A stretch of 19,871 nucleotides of DNA, taken from Malonomonas sp036526255 (GTDB lineage: Bacteria > Desulfobacterota > Desulfuromonadia > Desulfuromonadales > Geopsychrobacteraceae). Positions 14,125 to 19,871 of this stretch are shown here, piece after piece; the stretch's first letter is position 1, and each line of letters starts with the position of its first letter. Under the pieces are notes generated by a model. That model saw nothing but the letters and a program-made list of their open reading frames with translations. It searched no databases and was not told where the DNA came from. The position numbers were made by a program, and so were the translations under genes. The DNA is taken from NCBI GenBank assembly GCA_036526255.1, contig DATCYW010000025.1, positions 1 to 19,871 of the forward strand, read 5' to 3'.

Positions 14125-14841
14125 CTAGTCGCGAGGCTTGTCTCCAACATAGACCGTCGCAATGCCGAAGGTCTGATCGCAATACTGTAACCGCTGAAAA
14201 CCGGCGGCCCCCATCAGCTGCGAAAACTCTTCCTGGCTGGGAAACTCAAGGACCGAGTCGGGCAGATATTGATAGGCGCTGCGTTTCGACAGCAGGCCAC
14301 CGATCGCCGGCAAGAGTTTCTGAAAGTAAAAGTAGTAGAGCTTGCGGAACAGTTCGCTGCGCGGGTTGGAAAACTCCAGAATCACCGCTCGGCCGCCCGG
14401 CTTGAGAACCCGGAACATCTCGCGCAGACCGGCCGGTCGATCGACCACGTTGCGGATGCCGAAAGCGATGGTGATGGCGTCAAAACAACCATCGGGGTGC
14501 GGAATCTCTTCGCAGGGGGCGTTGACCAGCAGAATGCGTTCACCATGTTTCGAGGCTTTCAGTTTGACCTGCCCCTGCACCAGCATTCCTTGCGTGAAGT
14601 CCTCGCCGACGATGGTCACCGAAGGGTCGGTTTGTTCGGCGACTTCCAGCGCTACGTCGCAGGTTCCGGTGGCGATGTCGAGCACCCGGCCGCCCGACGG
14701 AACACTGAGCTGACTGACCGCAAAACGGCGCCAGCGACGATCGATGCCGAAAGAGAGTAAACGGTTGAGCAGGTCGTAGCGATAGGCGATGTCATCAAAC
14801 ATCTGCCGCACGCCGCGCCCCTTGTCGGACAGCTGGTACAT
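14125..14841 (-). CDS. menG: Demethylmenaquinone methyltransferase (UbiE/MenG family)
   Basis: SAM-dependent C-methyltransferase making the last step of menaquinone (or a step of ubiquinone) synthesis. The 238 residues match the family: FDDIAYRYDLLNRLLSFGID at 15-34, the SAM-binding motif VLDIATGTCD at 53-62, AFGIRNV at 126-132, and VLKPGGRAVILEF at 145-157. MenG is preferred over UbiE because menaquinone is expected in anaerobic deltaproteobacteria, but the sequence alone does not decide. Cys61 replaces the Gly of the usual DxAxGTGD loop. The start is ATG at 14839-14841, with GGGAG 7 nt upstream. A 34-residue upstream extension lacks the family pattern and is rejected. Confidence 0.93.
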   Translation of the reverse strand: MYQLSDKGRGVRQMFDDIAYRYDLLNRLLSFGIDRRWRRFAVSQLSVPSGGRVLDIATGTCDVALEVAEQTDPSVTIVGEDFTQGMLVQGQVKLKASKHGERILLVNAPCEEIPHPDGCFDAITIAFGIRNVVDRPAGLREMFRVLKPGGRAVILEFSNPRSELFRKLYYFYFQKLLPAIGGLLSKRSAYQYLPDSVLEFPSQEEFSQLMGAAGFQRLQYCDQTFGIATVYVGDKPRD

Positions 14842-14984
14842 AGAGAAACTCCCGGTAAGCCACAAAAGCGCGCTCGGCGCGTCTGGATAATTACAGTTTG
14901 AACGGTGCCTGTTTCTATCATAGAGTGTCGAACGCTCCAACAAAAAACACCCAAAAACACCCCTTAACCAGCCGAAGGTTGTTG
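14842..14984. promoter_or_regulatory. Divergent control region of menG and mutT
   Basis: This 143-bp gap must hold the promoters of two divergent genes. On the plus strand, TTGAAC (14898-14903) and TAGAGT (14921-14926) are spaced 17 nt and could serve mutT. On the minus strand, TATGAT (14918-14923) may be a -10 for menG with a weak -35. An A/C-rich stretch at 14938-14964, with two similar CAAAAACACCC-type units, forms the mutT leader. None of these calls is strong. Confidence 0.35.
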
Positions 14985-15401
14985 ATGTCCCAAGCTATCC
15001 ACCAAACCCTGCCGTTGGCCGTCTGCGCCGCAGTCATTGAGCAGCAGGGGAAAATCCTGTTGACCCAGCGCCTGGCAGACAAACCGCATGGCGGCCTCTG
15101 GGAATTTCCCGGCGGCAAGATCGAGCCGGGCGAGTCACCGCACCAGTCGCTACGCAGAGAGATCCGCGAAGAGTTGGCGATCGAAATCAGTGTCGGCCCG
15201 GTGGTTGAAAGCGCCTACCACCACTACGACTGGGGCAACGTCCTGATCCTCGCCTACCGTTGCCGCTGGTTAAGCGGCACCATCCAGCAGCTTGAAGTTG
15301 CTGACCATCATTGGGTCGCACCAGAACAGTTGGGTCGTTACCAGATTCTGCCCGCCGATCTGCCGATCGTCGCCAAGATTCTGCTGGAAAGACAATCCTG
15401 A
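14985..15401 (+). CDS. MutT-type Nudix hydrolase (8-oxo-dGTP diphosphatase family)
   Basis: Small cytoplasmic Nudix pyrophosphohydrolase, probably cleansing oxidised nucleotides such as 8-oxo-dGTP from the pool. At 138 residues it is the size of MutT. The Nudix box is complete at 44-66 (GKIEPGESPHQSLRREIREE, then LAI), with Ala65 where Gly is usual. PHGGLWEFPGGK (34-45) before it and HHYDWGNVLILAY (79-91) after it are typical of the MutT/NudG group. The start is ATG 14985-14987 with GAAGG 6 nt upstream; the frame is open to 14898 but nothing supports a longer protein. Cytidine-nucleotide specificity (NudG) cannot be excluded. Confidence 0.88.
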   Translation: MSQAIHQTLPLAVCAAVIEQQGKILLTQRLADKPHGGLWEFPGGKIEPGESPHQSLRREIREELAIEISVGPVVESAYHHYDWGNVLILAYRCRWLSGTIQQLEVADHHWVAPEQLGRYQILPADLPIVAKILLERQS

Positions 15402-15444
15402 AACAATTGTCGGCGGGCACGAACGATCACTCAGGGAAAAAATA

Positions 15445-15465
15445 CCAAATAGAGAAAATATTTGG
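15445..15465. repeat. AT-rich inverted repeat upstream of the DUF294 gene
   Basis: Arms CCAAATA (15445-15451) and TATTTGG (15459-15465) are perfect complements around GAGAAAA. It lies about 90 bp before the start of the cNMP/CBS/DUF294 gene and 44 bp after mutT. It could be a regulator-binding site or the hairpin of a weak terminator for mutT, but no clear U run follows. A possible promoter (TTGAAA, 17 nt, TTTTAA, about 15492-15520) follows it. Confidence 0.35.
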
Positions 15466-15555
15466 CGGCACCAATTTTCAGTGGTAGAGTTGAAAACGAT
15501 TGTTTTTTACAGTTTTAACCTCTGCGTCATCCCAGTGATTTATGGAGTTTATTTG

Positions 15556-17466
15556 ATGGGCATTCTTCACCTTCGCGACACCGAACCGTTCAACCATCTG
15601 CCGGAAGCGCAGTTTCAACTGCTGCGTGAAAGCGTCAGCAAAATAACCTTCCCCGCGAACAGCCACATCTTCAAACAGAACCAGCAGCCGACCGGCTATC
15701 TGTATATTGTCGCCAACGGGATGGTCGAGATTACCGCGACCGCTCCTGGAGGGGACGAGATGGTGGTCGACTACCGTAAAGAGGGGCATTTTCTCGGCGG
15801 CACGCCGATCGTCACCGGCGAACCCTACACCGGCGGTGCACGAACAGTGACCGAAACCACCTGCTTTCTGATCCCCGAAGCCGTCTTGAAGAAAGTCGCG
15901 CAGGACTATCCGCAGATCAGCGAATATTTCACCAGCGTCGTCCTGTCGCGGGTGCGCAGCCTCTACGCTGAGATCGTCAAGGAGCACACCAGCAACGCCA
16001 TCACCCAGATGGAGGCCTATCCGTTCAAAAAGCGCCTCTCTGAAATCATGTCCTCGCCGGTCGAAACCTGCCCGCCGACCAGCAGCGCCCGCAGTATCGC
16101 CCGCCAGATGGCGGAAAAAAATATCGGCGCGGTGCTGGTGGTCGACAAGAAGCCGGTGCCGATCGGGATTGTCACCGAACGCAACCTGATCGAGCGGGTC
16201 TTAAGCCCGGACAGCATCGATTACAACCGCATCACTGCGGCGGAGATCATGACCCCGCACCCCCACTTCGTCTCTCCGGAAACCTATATGTACGAGGCGA
16301 TGACCTACATCACGGCGCATCGCCTGAAGCATCTGCCGGTGGTCGACAACGGGCAGCTGGTCGGCATCGTCACCATGCGCGACCTGATGCGTTATCGCAG
16401 TCAGAAAGCCATGTTGCTGGTCGGCTCGGTCAATGAGGAAGAGACCCTCGAGGGGCTGGCGACAATTAAAAAAGAGATCGTCACGGTCGCCCGCACCCTG
16501 CTGACCGAGACCCACTCGACCCCCGAAGTACTTGAGATCATCTCTTACATCCACCACAGCATTATCAAAAAAACCTACCGCATCTGTTTTCAGCAGATGC
16601 TCGACGAAGGCTACCCGCGGCCGAAACTCGGACACTGTTTTCTGCTGATGGGCTCTGGCGGCCGACGCGCCATGCTGCTGGATCCCGATCAGGATCACGG
16701 CTTTGTTTTCGCCGATGTCGAGGATGAACGCCGGGCCGAAATCGAGACCTTCTTCGTCCCCTTCAGCGAAAAACTGGTCACCGCGCTGGAACAGGTCGGC
16801 TACCCGCGCTGCAGTGGAGAGGTGATGGCCATCAACCCGCTCTGGCGTGGCAGCCTGGCCGAATGGCACCGGCGGATCGACGACTGGATGCAGAACCCTG
16901 AGCCGCATAAGGTTCGTTACTCATCGATCTTCTTCGATTTCGTGCCGCTGGAGGGGGATTCGAGCCTCGCCCAGTCGCTGCATGATATTGTTTTTGCTGA
17001 AATTCGCGAATTCCAGGGTTTCCTCTACCACATGATGTCCCTCGACCTGCGCTACAAAGTGCCGCTGGGCATGCTCGGACGCTTTCTGCTGGAGAAATCG
17101 GGACCGCACAAAGGGAAACTGTCGGTCAAACAGGGGGGGAGTCTCTACATTGTCGATTGCATCCGCATGTTCGCCCTCGAAAAAGGGCTGCAGGAGACCA
17201 CCACCCTCGGCCGCATCGACAAGCTGGTGGAACTGAAGGTCTTTGAAACGGACACCGCCGAGCATATCAAGGCAGCGCTTGAGGCGTTGAATTTTCTGCG
17301 GCTGCGCAACGAAATCCTGCAACTTGAAAAAGAGCAGCCGCCGAGCCACTTTCTCGACCCGAACCTGCTCAGTAAGAGCGAGCAGGAGCTGCTGAAGGAA
17401 TCGTTCCACGCTGTCAGCAAGCTGCAGGATGCGACCAAACGCCACTTTGCGAAGTCGTTTATCTGA
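15556..17466 (+). CDS. cNMP-binding / CBS-pair / DUF294 nucleotidyltransferase-like signalling protein
   Basis: A 636-residue cytoplasmic multidomain protein. Residues about 15-140 form a cyclic-nucleotide-binding (Crp-type) beta barrel (YLYIVANGMVEIT, then EGHFLGGTPIVTG). About 163-283 are two CBS motifs (IMSSPVETCPPTSSARSIAR; IMTPHPHFVSPETYMYEAMT). From about 300 a GlnD-like nucleotidyltransferase region carries GSGGRRAMLLDPDQDHG (366-382) with Asp residues in the metal-binding places (DUF294), followed by its helical C-terminal domain. Such proteins are predicted to sense nucleotides and modify a protein partner; substrates are unknown. The phosphate-binding cassette of the first domain is degenerate. 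The start is ATG 15556 with GGAG 8 nt upstream; the frame extends upstream into mutT but is unsupported. Its stop overlaps the next start (TGATG). Confidence 0.88.
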   Translation: MGILHLRDTEPFNHLPEAQFQLLRESVSKITFPANSHIFKQNQQPTGYLYIVANGMVEITATAPGGDEMVVDYRKEGHFLGGTPIVTGEPYTGGARTVTETTCFLIPEAVLKKVAQDYPQISEYFTSVVLSRVRSLYAEIVKEHTSNAITQMEAYPFKKRLSEIMSSPVETCPPTSSARSIARQMAEKNIGAVLVVDKKPVPIGIVTERNLIERVLSPDSIDYNRITAAEIMTPHPHFVSPETYMYEAMTYITAHRLKHLPVVDNGQLVGIVTMRDLMRYRSQKAMLLVGSVNEEETLEGLATIKKEIVTVARTLLTETHSTPEVLEIISYIHHSIIKKTYRICFQQMLDEGYPRPKLGHCFLLMGSGGRRAMLLDPDQDHGFVFADVEDERRAEIETFFVPFSEKLVTALEQVGYPRCSGEVMAINPLWRGSLAEWHRRIDDWMQNPEPHKVRYSSIFFDFVPLEGDSSLAQSLHDIVFAEIREFQGFLYHMMSLDLRYKVPLGMLGRFLLEKSGPHKGKLSVKQGGSLYIVDCIRMFALEKGLQETTTLGRIDKLVELKVFETDTAEHIKAALEALNFLRLRNEILQLEKEQPPSHFLDPNLLSKSEQELLKESFHAVSKLQDATKRHFAKSFI

Positions 17467-18542
17467 TGTGGAAGCTGCCGGTTCTTGGCATCTGTCTACT
17501 CAGCCTCTGCTCCTGCATCAGACTCGACTACTATCTGCATTCAATCACCGGGCACCTGCAGGTTCTCAGCAAGCGGCAAACGATCAGCTCGCTGCTGCAG
17601 GAAACCACCACTCCGGCGGCGCTGCAGGACCAACTGAAACAGATCGTCGCGATCCGCGAATTTGCCAGCCAACAGTTACTGCTGCCTAGAAACGGCAGCT
17701 ATCAGAAATATGCCGACCTGGACCGGCCCTATGTTGTCTGGAATGTTGTCGCGACTCCGGAGTTCTCCCTCGAACCGCTGCAGTGGAATTTTCCGTTTGT
17801 CGGTGTGGTCAGCTATCGGGGCTATTTCGATCTGAACAAAGCGAAACAGTTTGCCGGCAGCCTTGATGATGACGACTACGACAGCATCATTATCGGTGTC
17901 CCGGCCTATTCGACACTCAGCTGGTTTGACGACCCGGTACTCAACACCTTCAGTGACTGGCCGGCGCCGGCGGTCGCTGAACTGATTTTTCACGAACTGG
18001 CTCACCAGAAACTGTATATCCCCGACGACACCAGCTTCAACGAGTCGTTTGCCACCAGTGTTGCGCAGATCGGCATCGACCGCTGGCTGCAGCACAAAAA
18101 CGATCCGGCGCTGCAACTCAGCCATCAAGACCAGACCCGCCGCCAGCAGCAATTCAACAACCTGCTCCGCACCACCAGAGCAGAACTGCAGAAACTCTAC
18201 CGGCGCGACATCCCCCGGCAGCAGATGCGCGAAGAAAAACAGCAGGTTTTTGACAACCTGAAAAAAAACTATCAGCAACTGCGCGAAAGCTGGCAGGGAT
18301 ATACGGGCTATGACGGCTGGTTCAGCCAACTCAACAATGCCCGCTTCGCCTCAACCGACAGCTACCAGCGCTGGGTGCCGGCATTTCAGCTGGCCATGCA
18401 ACAGGAAGACAACGACCTTGAGCGGTTTTACCGGCGCTGCCGGGTGATTGCGAACCTTCCGGCAAAGACACGGCATCTCCTGCTCGACCGACTGGCCGCC
18501 GATTACCGGGCAAACACTTCGCCCAAGGAACAGGCACAATGA
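17466..18542 (+). CDS. Lipoprotein metallopeptidase, PF10023-type putative aminopeptidase
   Basis: A 358-residue protein with a lipoprotein-like signal (VLGICLLSLCSC): Cys17 preceded by Leu-Cys-Ser is a plausible lipobox cysteine, though Cys15 is possible. The zinc-peptidase motif HELAH is at 176-180, and NESFAT (192-197) gives a likely third ligand, Glu193, 13 residues later. RGYFDLNKA (118-126) and the Asp-rich stretch DDDDYDS are typical of the PF10023 'aminopeptidase' family. The C-terminal half (about 200-350) is helical and Gln/Arg-rich. It would act in the periplasm, attached to a membrane. The start ATG overlaps the stop of the DUF294 gene by one base and has no good ribosome-binding site, suggesting coupled translation. 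Substrate unknown. Confidence 0.83.
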   Translation: MWKLPVLGICLLSLCSCIRLDYYLHSITGHLQVLSKRQTISSLLQETTTPAALQDQLKQIVAIREFASQQLLLPRNGSYQKYADLDRPYVVWNVVATPEFSLEPLQWNFPFVGVVSYRGYFDLNKAKQFAGSLDDDDYDSIIIGVPAYSTLSWFDDPVLNTFSDWPAPAVAELIFHELAHQKLYIPDDTSFNESFATSVAQIGIDRWLQHKNDPALQLSHQDQTRRQQQFNNLLRTTRAELQKLYRRDIPRQQMREEKQQVFDNLKKNYQQLRESWQGYTGYDGWFSQLNNARFASTDSYQRWVPAFQLAMQQEDNDLERFYRRCRVIANLPAKTRHLLLDRLAADYRANTSPKEQAQ

Positions 18543-19375
18543 GCATTAAACTGACAATTCTCTGTGAAAATTCCGTCGAGCGGGTCACTCCGGGCGGGTT
18601 GATCGGCGAGCATGGTTTTGCCTGCCATCTGCAGACCGAACAGGGCGATTACCTGTTCGACACCGGCAGTGGCCTGGGGCTGCTGAACAACAGCGAACGC
18701 CTGGCCATCGACCTGTCGCAGCTGCAGGGGATCATTCTCAGTCACGGCCACCGCGACCATACCGGCGGACTGCGGCAACTGCTGGAAGCGACCGGGCCGA
18801 CCCCGATCTACGCCCACCCCGACCTGTTCAGTCAAAGGCACAGCCTGAACGGCGGCGAGCTGCGCGCGGCCGGCATCCCCTGGGAACAATCGGAGCTGGA
18901 AGGTTGCGGGGGGATTTTTCGGCTCTCGGCGGCGCCGCAGCAGATCACTCCACAGCTGACCGCGTCGGGAGAGATCCCGCGCAGCGAAACCACAGCGGGG
19001 GACAGAAACCTGCTCGTCATCGCTGCAGACGGCAGCCATACGATCGATCCACTGGCCGACGATCAATCGCTCTACATCAACACCCCGCAGGGGCTGGTCA
19101 TCCTGCTCGGTTGCGCGCATGCCGGGCTGTTCAACATTATCGATCATGCCATTCAGTTGACTGGACAACGACGGATCCGTCTGCTGCTGGGCGGCACCCA
19201 CCTGAAATTCTGCAGCGCACAGCAGCTGACAGACACTATCGAGCGGCTGGCGGATTATCAGCTCGAAGCGATCGGCGCTGCGCACTGCACGGGATTGCAA
19301 CAGGCGCAGAAACTGGCGGAGCGCTTCGGCGAACGGTTTTTCTTTGCTTCGGTTGGGACGCAGCTCGACCTTTAA
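18539..19375 (+). CDS. MBL-fold metallo-hydrolase (COG1237 type)
   Basis: A 278-residue cytoplasmic metallo-beta-lactamase-fold protein. The zinc motif SHGHRDH is at 68-74, followed by TGGL. Further metal or family motifs are LLGCAHAGLFNII (about 195-207), GGTHL and GAAHCTG near the C-terminus, a pattern typical of COG1237. Archaeal relatives are annotated as dihydropterin-ribofuranosylaminobenzene-phosphate synthases, but bacterial members are mostly uncharacterised, so I give no substrate. The start ATG overlaps the previous stop as ATGA, and AAGGA lies 9 nt upstream. It is the last gene of a three-gene overlapping cluster, and a group II intron begins 13 nt after its stop. A 315-residue antisense reading frame over it is considered a shadow. 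Confidence 0.87.
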   Translation: MSIKLTILCENSVERVTPGGLIGEHGFACHLQTEQGDYLFDTGSGLGLLNNSERLAIDLSQLQGIILSHGHRDHTGGLRQLLEATGPTPIYAHPDLFSQRHSLNGGELRAAGIPWEQSELEGCGGIFRLSAAPQQITPQLTASGEIPRSETTAGDRNLLVIAADGSHTIDPLADDQSLYINTPQGLVILLGCAHAGLFNIIDHAIQLTGQRRIRLLLGGTHLKFCSAQQLTDTIERLADYQLEAIGAAHCTGLQQAQKLAERFGERFFFASVGTQLDL

Positions 19376-19391
19376 GATTGGCCGATAATCG

Positions 19392-19422
19392 GGTAGGAGG
19401 CGGGATTGCCCCCGCTCCTCCC
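19392..19422 (-). ncRNA. Group II intron domain VI
   Basis: On the minus strand, GGAGGAGCGGG-type and CCCGCCTCCT-type arms pair around GGCAAT, leaving one unpaired A (19394) flanked by CCT and CCC. That bulged adenosine is the expected branch point. One extra C is also unpaired in the stem. Confidence 0.72.
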
Positions 19423-19423
19423 A

Positions 19424-19457
19424 CACCACCGTGCGTACGGTTCCGTACACGGCGGTT
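19424..19457 (-). ncRNA. Group II intron domain V (catalytic hairpin)
   Basis: On the minus strand, ACCGCCGTG and TACG pair with CACGGTGGT and CGTA, leaving a 2-nt CG bulge on the 3' strand and a GAAC loop. The two-nucleotide bulge and 34-nt size are domain V hallmarks. The lower stem has CGC opposite GTG with a G-U wobble, matching a CGC catalytic triad instead of the commoner AGC. The maturase stop codon overlaps its first base. Confidence 0.82.
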
Positions 19458-19871
19458 CACGAAGTGTGTTGAAAACGATAGAACTGCTCCAGATAACTGA
19501 ACAGTCCCGCTTGTGAGAAATAGGATGTCGGACAGGCCCGATTCATATGGCTCGCTCCGGCGTTCCACCAAGGACCTCGGCCGTTAAAGGCCGAGCAGAA
19601 GGCATGTGCTTCTGTCAGTCCGCCTTGCATCATCCGTTTGGCACGAGTCCAGGGCCTTTTCCACTGACGCCAGAGGATGCCGCGCAATTTACGGCGTATC
19701 CATTGGTCAAGTTCTTCAAAGGTGCCCTTGACTGCTGCGTACTGGTAGTAGTTGATCCAGCCCCGCATTACAGGTTTGAGTTCTTCGATGATCTTCGCCA
19801 GATTTCGACCTCGTCCTCGTCGCAGTATCCCTTTGATTCTGGCTTTATGGCGTTTCACGCTGGCCGGCGCG
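19457..19871 (-). CDS. ltrA: Group II intron reverse transcriptase/maturase, C-terminal part
   Basis: The frame is open through the right edge, so this is the C-terminal 137 residues of a longer protein; the GTG at 19856-19858 is internal. The sequence has the maturase (domain X, GIIM) pattern: a basic stretch (KRHKARIKGILRRGRGRNLA), then LKPVMRGWINYY and FEELDQWIRRKLRGILWRQW. The tail contains GPWWNAG and SYFSQAGLFSYLEQF before the final residues. This region binds intron RNA and assists splicing; reverse transcriptase and any endonuclease domain positions are outside the window. There is no C-terminal HNH endonuclease after domain X, as far as the tail shows. It ends inside domain V. Confidence 0.9.
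   Translation of the reverse strand, partial: APASVKRHKARIKGILRRGRGRNLAKIIEELKPVMRGWINYYQYAAVKGTFEELDQWIRRKLRGILWRQWKRPWTRAKRMMQGGLTEAHAFCSAFNGRGPWWNAGASHMNRACPTSYFSQAGLFSYLEQFYRFQHTS

Larger units (their letters stand above)
19388..19871 (-). mobile_element. Group II intron, 3' part (runs off the right edge)
   Basis: The minus strand carries, in order, the end of an intron-encoded maturase, a domain V hairpin (19424-19457), a domain VI hairpin (19392-19422), and a 3' end CCCGAT at 19393-19388. It finishes in AT, fitting the AY rule. The bulged A at 19394 lies 7 nt from that end, where the branch point is expected. The 5' part of the intron, its RNA domains I-IV and its 5' exon junction lie outside the window. 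The 3' exon starts TATCGGCC and leads back to the MBL gene stop. Confidence 0.85.

Noticed and set aside
15292..15555. 88-residue N-terminal extension of the DUF294 protein
   Set aside because: It overlaps mutT in another frame and crosses the promoter region; ATG 15556 has a good ribosome-binding site and begins the cNMP domain.
18503..19450. 315-residue minus-strand reading frame over the MBL gene
   Set aside because: The opposite frame has intact zinc motifs and coupled starts; this one has low-complexity composition and no recognisable motif, and runs into the intron.

Overview
The window reads as a block of conserved housekeeping genes from a Gram-negative bacterium, most likely a deltaproteobacterium of the Desulfuromonadales/Geobacter type. 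That placement is an inference. It rests on the run smc, roadblock/LC7 gene, ftsY, zapA, fau, rny, ymdB-like gene, tyrS, on a membrane-anchored RNase Y together with a large AsmA-like envelope protein, and on a MenG-type quinone methyltransferase. Coding sequence is GC-rich and dense, and the long Q/L/E-rich coiled coils look native. The only clearly mobile DNA is at the extreme right end.

Left half (1-10749), all on the minus strand. Transcription appears to start at a good promoter about 75-100 bp upstream of smc. It runs through smc (chromosome condensation), a small roadblock/LC7 protein, ftsY (SRP receptor with its own membrane segment and a Pro-Glu-Lys repeat linker), a ZapB-like small coiled-coil protein, zapA, an intergenic segment at the usual place of 6S RNA, fau (5-formyl-THF cyclo-ligase), rny (RNase Y), a YmdB-family phosphoesterase and tyrS. 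Immediately after tyrS, the first 355 bases hold the leader of an rRNA operon. It has three tandem sigma70-type promoters, a boxA-like antiterminator and, at bases 1-16, the first 16 nucleotides of 16S rRNA. The -35 box of the first rRNA promoter contains the tyrS stop codon.

Middle (10750-15401). A divergent promoter region separates smc from a 1034-residue AsmA-like protein on the plus strand. That gene converges on menG/ubiE (minus strand), with a perfect 14-bp hairpin between them that works as a terminator mainly for menG. menG is divergent from a MutT-type Nudix hydrolase.

Right (15402-19871). Three plus-strand genes are joined by 1-nt and 4-nt overlaps: a cNMP-binding/CBS/DUF294 nucleotidyltransferase-like signalling protein, a lipoprotein metallopeptidase of the PF10023 'aminopeptidase' type, and an MBL-fold hydrolase of the COG1237 type. 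Thirteen bases after the last stop codon lies the 3' end of a group II intron on the minus strand. Domain VI with its bulged branch-point A, domain V with a CGC triad, and the C-terminal part of the intron-encoded reverse transcriptase/maturase are all visible; the rest lies beyond the right edge.

I see no CRISPR array, tRNA, prophage or obvious defence system. The more interesting points are the tyrS/rRNA promoter overlap, the candidate 6S RNA, the structured rny-ymdB leader, the conserved but poorly understood roadblock protein, the overlapping three-gene signalling/peptidase/MBL cluster, and the intron junction.
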